Assembly: GCA_032622095.1 (NCBI GenBank)
Contig: CP136063.1
Coordinates: 218,565,982 to 218,629,981 of the forward strand
DNA length: 64,000 nucleotides
Source of the DNA: Siphonodentalium dalli
Lineage: Eukaryota; Mollusca; Scaphopoda; Gadilida; Siphonodentaliidae
Reading direction: 5' to 3'
In this document: positions 60,301-64,000 of the stretch, in pieces
How the letters are laid out: the number at the start of each line of letters is the position of its first letter
Position numbering within the stretch: the first letter of the stretch is position 1
Notes under the pieces: generated by a model
What the model was told of the DNA's origin: nothing
Database searches by the model: none
The model's input: only the letters and a program-made list of their open reading frames with translations
Program-made: the position numbers and the translations under genes

Positions 60301-63300
60301 GTAATTACTATAATTATATGCCTTTTTTAAATTGTAAATGGCTTGACATATCGAGGTCGACAGTACCATCCCATGGTTGTGATCGATATGGAGCAAATAT
60401 ATAATTCGGCATATTATATGCCACTTTATAGTCTGGTCGATAAAAGGTTTGACCTAGAAAAAATTTGGACTAAGTTGGTTTTTATTCCATTTTGAAGAGG
60501 AATATTTCCTCTACAACATATCCAAAATCCGCTAAAATCCGCTTTGAGCAAACTTGTTAACAGAGATTTTAAAAAATGCTCATTTTTCGACCTTGCGAAG
60601 TACGTTTTTCTACAATATCCCTCATCGGCGACACCAGAACCAAATCCTCCATCCGATATATACCAGTTTGTGTAAAAGAGTATAGGGGGCGAATAGAGTG
60701 ACAAGGACAGAAAACAATGCAATCGCGGCGATGAAATGGCTGTCAAAATGGCCGCAACTACAATCCATGCTACGATGAAAGCAACATATTGGATAACCCC
60801 CTATAAGCGAAAATACACATTTGTAATTTACAAGAATGTTGTTATATATCTTTAAAGGTACACATATAATTAAAACAGATCTATCTGAATGATTTATCGA
60901 TCACTGTTACGCACGTTAACCCAATGATTTACATTCTGGTTTTCTTATTAGAATACACCCAACAGTCGGACCAAAAACAGTTATTTTGGGCATGCAACCG
61001 ACGAAGTAATATTTCGTCACACAGTGCGTGGTAGTTTCCTTTTGGAATTATGATTAATTATTGAATGTAAAGCAGAAACTGAAGTGCCCACCCTATCTGT
61101 GTAAATACTAGTTATATTTCCAGAATTTTCAACACTCTCCGTGACAATAAACCATACACGTATGTCGTAATGCTGATTATACTGTCAAGAAACACTTATC
61201 TCTTCAACAGAATAGTACCCTATCTCAATAGATCGAAGAGACTGTACATCGTACATTTTATTTAGTACTAATTTTCATGGTGCTCCCAAACCGGTTTCTT
61301 AGTAGACAATTTTGTTCAAATTACTTCAATCGGCACTTTACAACATGAATATGTACCCCGCAATACACACTATTAGTTGTCAGTATCTTGTTGTTTGAAA
61401 TTATGTTACCATTTCCACCCACATACTTGCGCTAAATATCAGGTCATCAGCGTTTACAGTTATTAGTTCTGCGTTTACCATTCACTCAATGTTGCTATTT
61501 ATGGTTTTGTATGCAGCAGATATGTGTAACATTAGGGAGAATGGGTAAACGCGGCGATGCGGTTGCAGAAAAGGTCGTACGTTTCGCGTATATGTGGCCT
61601 TAGTGCATTTAAGTGCACATAATTTCCAGGTATAAAGACGGTCTCTGTCATAGAGTATGTAGACAAATTGGGTTATGTTGAGAATTTATTGAAGATAGTC
61701 TATTGTAATCATTTGTATTTTGATAAATTGCGTTCATGGTATACCACCATGTATTTGTGTGATAAAAATGAAATATTCGTGTTTAATCACTTGACCGGAG
61801 GCAACTATGACTACTATTGTAAGGCACGGACAATAGGATCTACACAATTTACCTAGTACCATATGAATAGCTCTCATACTGTTCTATAGTAGTGAATTTT
61901 GACAGACTGTGTGTTGTAGATTCAAAAATAAATGATTATCGGTCACATTCGTGTTACTGTTTTCATTACATATATTTCTGCTTCTAGAAAAGGTCACACA
62001 ATGAGTACATCCCTATTAGATCACATTTAACTGTTTTAATACACATATATTACACGATTCAAGATAAACAGTACAGATAAAACTGCGTTATTCTTCTATT
62101 TCTTGGCGCCCAAAAAGTCCACATTCAATCGTTGTATGAGACCTGGCTTTCGGTTGCTCTCTCGCGAGATACATTAGAGAGAATTCTTACATACTATTAT
62201 TAATAGCACCCCCTATACTCTGAAATCATTCTTCCTCGTATAATTCGATGTCGATACGGCCTGTTCGTTCTTGTATAACCAGCTATTCAATTTTCCGCAA
62301 ATTGTAAATTTCATTCGATTTTGTCCATTTGGCGGCCATTTTGAACAGACATTCTACCGATATGGTTTACGACTAAGGATTGTTTGTGTGGATTTTATTT
62401 TATTACTAATTTGTTATTTGTTGGCGAACCTACCACCGAAATTCAGGATTTTTCTATACCAACTGCCATCATGGACGCCATCTTGTATTACAGAAAATGC
62501 TCAAAGCGGATTTTAGCTGATTTTGGATATGTTATAGAGGATATATTCCTCTTCAAAACGGAATAGAAACCAACTTAGTCCAAATTTTTTCTAGGTTGAC
62601 CCTAAAATTTTGTTTATCGACCAGACTATTAATGTTGTACTTAACGAGTTGAGTAATCTTTCTACTCAACCTTGAAAGTGAAACCGACCAAATATGTACG
62701 AGTGAATACATACAGTTGTGTCAATCTTGATTAACGTTGACTCAACATTGTAGCAAACGTTGATTCAGGTATAAAGGTGCACGAGGTGAGTTGACTGGGA
62801 ATATTTGTCGGGGGGTATTCTCGAAACTAAAACGGATGATATATCCAGAACCATTAGTGTGCATTTAGTGGTTTATATTTGTCGGGCGTATTCCCGAAAC
62901 TGAAACAGATGATTTACCCAGAACCATTAGTGTGCATTTAGTGGTTTATATTTGCTGGGGGTATTCTCCAAACTGAAACGGATGATATATCCAGAACCAT
63001 TAGTGTGCATTTAGTGGTTTGTTTGTTGGGGATATTCTCCAAACTAAAACGGATGATATATCCAGAACCATTAGTCTGCATTTAGTGGTTTGTTTGTTGG
63101 GGGTATTCTCCAAACTAAAACGGATGATATATCCAGAACCATTAGTGTGCATTTAGTCGTTTATATTTGCTGGGGGTATTCTCCAAACTGAAACGGATGA
63201 TATACCCAGAACCATTAGTGTGCATTTAATGGTTTATATTTGTTGGGGGTATTCTCTAAACTGAAACCGATGATATATCCCGAACCGTTATTGTGCATTT

Positions 63301-63932
63301 AATTCTTTATATTTGTTGGGGGTATTCTCGAAACTGAAACGGATGTTATATCCCGGACCATTATTGCGCATATAGTGGTTAACTTTAAAGACATATCATG
63401 GACTTGCTCGGGTGCATGAATCTGAGAAGTTACTATTCAGACGATATACCAACTGAAGGAATGTTGCATTCTACCAACATCGCCAAAACATCGATACACT
63501 GTATTATCTGACTGGTGGAACTCACCTTGACATCTCTCTCCCGGACCATACACTGTATTATCTGACTGGTGAAACTCACCTTGACATCTCTCTCCCGGAC
63601 CATACACTGTATTATCTGACTGGTGGAACTCACCTTGGCATCTCTCTCCCGGACCATACACTGTATTATCTGACTGGTGGAACTCACCTTGACATCTCTC
63701 TCCCGGACCATACACTGTATTATCTGACTGGTGGAACTCACCTTGACATCTCTCTCCCGGACCATACACTGGTGGAACTCACCTTGACATCTCTCTCCCG
63801 GACCATACACTGTATTCACAGAAACGTCTTTGTAGCCCTTTCTGCATTCACACGTAAAGGACTTCTGGACGTTGGTGCAAAACGCATTGCTATCACAGTA
63901 GTTATGTGACGGATCAAGACAGTGAGCATACT
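48270..63932 (-). CDS. EGF-domain single-pass membrane protein, C-terminal seven exons
   Basis: Exons (- strand order): 63783-63932, 58861-58915, 55591-55637, 53099-53195, 51689-51902, 50624-50707, 48270-48317. All junctions are GT-AG and phases chain without conflict (1, 2, 1, 2, 0, 0). Product order: EGF-like domain with six Cys; a second EGF split over two small exons; one transmembrane helix with a basic RNKKKQRHK stop-transfer; then a tail of about 120 residues. The tail has VRYVDDY, MEDYVH, a duplicated TGRHTMPY, AEYPPGPP and terminal NPSYSSATLPIRPPY. NPSY fits the NPxY endocytosis/PTB-binding motif. The N-terminal part lies beyond base 64000. Probably a type I cell-surface receptor or adhesion protein; the family is not identified. 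Confidence 0.8.
48547..48815. repeat. Tandem repeat of about 35 bp, eight copies (block 1)
   Basis: The unit AAGAGCGTACCAGGAAGGAT followed by AACTCTATCTAAAT repeats, with variants at a few positions. Confidence 0.93.
49813..49925. repeat. Same 35-bp tandem repeat, three to four copies (block 2)
   Basis: The unit matches the block at 48547-48815, 1 kb away in the same orientation. A palindrome (GGAAAAATCTCACCCTCGAGG and its partner near 49755) lies just before it. Confidence 0.9.
50064..50455. mobile_element. piggyBac-type MITE, subfamily A, complete
   Basis: TTAA at 50060-50063 and 50456-50459. Termini CCCTTTACCCAACA and TGTTGGGTAAAGGG. Two internal hairpins (50215-50282 and 50362-50429) have arms CCAATGCATTCTCTTATATA. 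The best-preserved copy with 57459-57836. Confidence 0.92.
50624..50707 (-). CDS. EGF-TM gene exon: cytoplasmic tail 2
   Basis: Acceptor GTTTGCAG, donor ATCAG|GTAAAA, 84 bases, exactly 28 codons (VMEDYVHAETLPLPRSHENK, then KKYLATYQ). Confidence 0.75.
51297..51650. mobile_element. piggyBac-type MITE, subfamily B, right half lost
   Basis: TTAA at 51293-51296, start CCGTTTCATGGCGGGAGCTT, first hairpin at 51342-51408. Then come expanded AAAGAATGTAAGAAAAAATG-type repeats with no right terminus. Confidence 0.75.
51689..51902 (-). CDS. EGF-TM gene exon: cytoplasmic tail 1
   Basis: Acceptor TTTTAACAG, donor GATTAT|GTGAGT, 214 bases, phase 2 in, phase 0 out. It holds a 27-base tandem duplication giving TGRHTMPYD/TGRHTMPYA, a PPGPP proline stretch and VRYVDDY. 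Confidence 0.8.
51990..53098. other. Intron sequence of the EGF-TM gene, nothing recognised
   Basis: No exon-like or element-like text was recognised apart from a TATAGAAATTAATATAGAAATT-type short duplication near 52985. Confidence 0.45.
53099..53195 (-). CDS. EGF-TM gene exon: transmembrane helix
   Basis: Acceptor TTATTCCAG, donor AAAAA|GTGAGT, 97 bases. Encodes LLFIMAGVLGGLMILTALLC, then IACICSSRNKK: about 24 hydrophobic residues followed by basic ones, so the tail is cytoplasmic. Juxtamembrane Cys could be palmitoylated (inference). Confidence 0.85.
53285..53690. repeat. Dispersed non-coding repeat R5, copy 1
   Basis: Shares with 59740-60080 the strings TATCAGCTTGTTTGAAAAA (inverted), CTGACCCAAGTTGTCAGTCG, AAAATGCTATG and CTCGGCCATTTTG. 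The parts occur in both orientations, suggesting long inverted repeats. Confidence 0.6.
53990..54730. repeat. Duplicated block with CTCTGGGGACCTCATTCT motifs
   Basis: Two direct copies of about 340 bp (54075-54330 and 54415-54640) share CTCTGGAAAGT, GGCACATTGCATAATCGA and TCTGAGTCTGTATCCCATAG. Each is bordered by inverted AGAATGAGGT/ACCTCATTCT motifs. A related fragment lies at 42195-42260. Confidence 0.75.
55105..55240. repeat. Hairpin around CAGATAATAAGTT
   Basis: GGAAATGTTCAGATAATAAG at 55123 is followed by its inverted copy ending near 55188. The flank resembles 44194-44255, where a TTAACCCTTTCAATACTAAA start is present, so these may be remains of a third TTAA-end MITE group. Confidence 0.5.
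55591..55637 (-). CDS. EGF-TM gene exon: EGF-like domain 2, second half
   Basis: Acceptor CTACACAG, donor GAAAG|GTGAGT, 47 bases. With the split codon it reads RCPRWFLGSTCEINGK, supplying Cys 5 and 6. Confidence 0.82.
55946..56180 (+). pseudogene. LINE RT C-terminal fragment
   Basis: Reads LIRTISRYILEYGN in one frame and AIENINRRATKLVSAPYSY in another. These match the segment after the RT catalytic domain of many LINEs (LEYxN ... IExxQRRATK). A 28-base duplication (CAGGGTACCCAAC) and frameshifts disrupt it. Confidence 0.65.
56185..57454. other. No gene recognised (intron)
   Basis: Nothing supported. A frame at 57249-57482 (- strand) lacks recognisable motifs. Confidence 0.45.
57459..57836. 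mobile_element. piggyBac-type MITE, subfamily A, complete
   Basis: TTAA at 57455-57458 and 57837-57840. Termini CCCTTTACCCAACA and TGTTGGGTAAAGGG. Both twin hairpins are present, with small deletions in the first. Confidence 0.92.
58861..58915 (-). CDS. EGF-TM gene exon: EGF-like domain 2, first half
   Basis: Acceptor TTCTTGTAG, donor GCAG|GTGTGT, 55 bases. Encodes DCGCKNNGTCGTDSKSC, with Cys 1 to 4 of an EGF domain. Phase 1 in, phase 2 out. Confidence 0.82.
58944..59373. mobile_element. piggyBac-type MITE, subfamily B, complete
   Basis: TTAA at 58940-58943 and 59374-59377. Termini CCCTTTCATGACGGGAGCT and (reverse-complemented) CCCTTTCATGACTGGAGCT. The core hairpins are those of subfamily A, but the outer ends differ. 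The spacer has expanded TTACATTCTTTAACAATT repeats. It lies 28 bases from an EGF exon. Confidence 0.9.
59740..60080. repeat. Dispersed non-coding repeat R5, copy 2
   Basis: Counterpart of 53285-53690, including ACTTGGGTCAGAATGATAGA and CTCGGCCATTTTGAA. No coding. Confidence 0.6.
60429..62628. mobile_element. 2.2-kb element with inverted terminal repeats of about 180 bp
   Basis: The left end TAGTCTGGTCGATAAA and the reverse complement of the right end TAGTCTGGTCGATAAA agree. The arms continue through TAGAAAAAATTTGGACTAAG and CAACATATCCAAAATC-type text. Flanking TA on both sides fits TA-target transposons. No transposase was recognised in the interior. Confidence 0.75.
62815..63380. repeat. 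Tandem repeat of about 72 bp, eight copies
   Basis: The unit contains GGATGATATATCCAGAACCA and TTAGTGTGCATTTAGTGGTT, and is spaced 72-73 bases with slightly shorter copies. Confidence 0.93.
63389..63494. mobile_element. TTAA-flanked element R1, left-end fragment
   Basis: TTAA at 63385-63388 followed by AGACATATCATGGACTTG and CATTCTACCAACATCGCC, as at 16555 and 38626. It stops where the 54-bp array starts. Confidence 0.65.
63495..63805 (-). repeat. 54-bp tandem array copying an EGF exon end and its splice donor
   Basis: Units start at 63495, 63549, 63603, 63657 and 63711 (54-base period), then 63765 (41 bases short of the exon copy at 63806). Read on the - strand, each contains TGTATGGTCCGGGAGAGAGA, then TGTCAAG|GTGAGT. 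This is the last 27 bases of the EGF exon plus its donor. Most units also carry an AATACAG that could serve as an acceptor. Confidence 0.93.
63783..63932 (-). CDS. EGF-TM gene exon: EGF-like domain 1
   Basis: Acceptor GTCCACAG, donor TCAAG|GTGAGT, 150 bases, phase 1 to phase 1 as usual for EGF modules. Six cysteines occur at residues 4, 12, 18, 27, 29 and 48 of the exon, with FCTNVQKSFTCECRKGY typical of calcium-binding-type EGFs. The last 27 bases plus the donor are repeated in tandem downstream. Confidence 0.85.
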
Positions 63933-64000
63933 CTGTGGACAAATAATAGCAAAATGTTCAAAGTCAATGTTTAAGCATATATTATTCAACATATTAAATT

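Overview
The window looks like nuclear DNA of a metazoan, probably a marine mollusc (bivalve or relative). The grounds are AT-rich sequence, genes split by GT-AG introns up to about 9 kb, a pancreatic-lipase-type gene, EGF modules with phase-1 introns, and very dense, diverse mobile DNA. The species cannot be named from the sequence. No prokaryotic operon, CRISPR array, rRNA or tRNA gene was seen.

Two host genes can be assembled from exons whose splice signals and reading phases all agree. On the + strand (23617-44923) five exons encode a pancreatic-lipase-family enzyme of about 323 residues. Its Ser-Asp-His triad is intact, the lid is short, and there is no PLAT domain. On the - strand (63932 down to 48270) seven exons encode the C-terminal part of a single-pass membrane protein: two EGF-like domains, one transmembrane helix, and a tyrosine-rich tail with an NPSY motif. 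Its 5' end lies beyond the right edge of the window. The two genes converge, with stop codons about 3.3 kb apart.

Most of the rest is mobile or repetitive. 1-6.0 kb: decayed LINE on the - strand (ORF1 and endonuclease/RT remains) with a tandemly duplicated linker. 6.7-7.1 kb: 34-bp satellite. 7.7-15.0 kb: a complete LINE with two open ORFs lies exactly between two 411-bp direct repeats that differ at one base; its ORF1 protein carries an SR-like Arg/Ser domain. 16.4-22.6 kb: two copies of one dispersed repeat, one disrupted by a TTAA-flanked element and the other by a head-to-tail array of three Helitron-like units; each copy supplies the empty site for the other.

Lipase introns (23.9-44.7 kb): a fourth Helitron-like unit, a 1.9-kb long-TIR element, a 4.7-kb inverted-repeat element holding a shattered transposon gene, a 25-bp satellite of about 80 copies, a 210-bp perfect palindrome, a hAT remnant and several MITEs. 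45-64 kb: simple tandem repeats, TIR elements, piggyBac-type MITEs with twin hairpins, and a 54-bp array that multiplies a splice donor at the EGF exon.

The two host genes show no functional link. The mobile elements form the dominant system, with nested insertions that can be ordered in time. All protein identities rest on motif recognition by eye; no alignment or database search was run.
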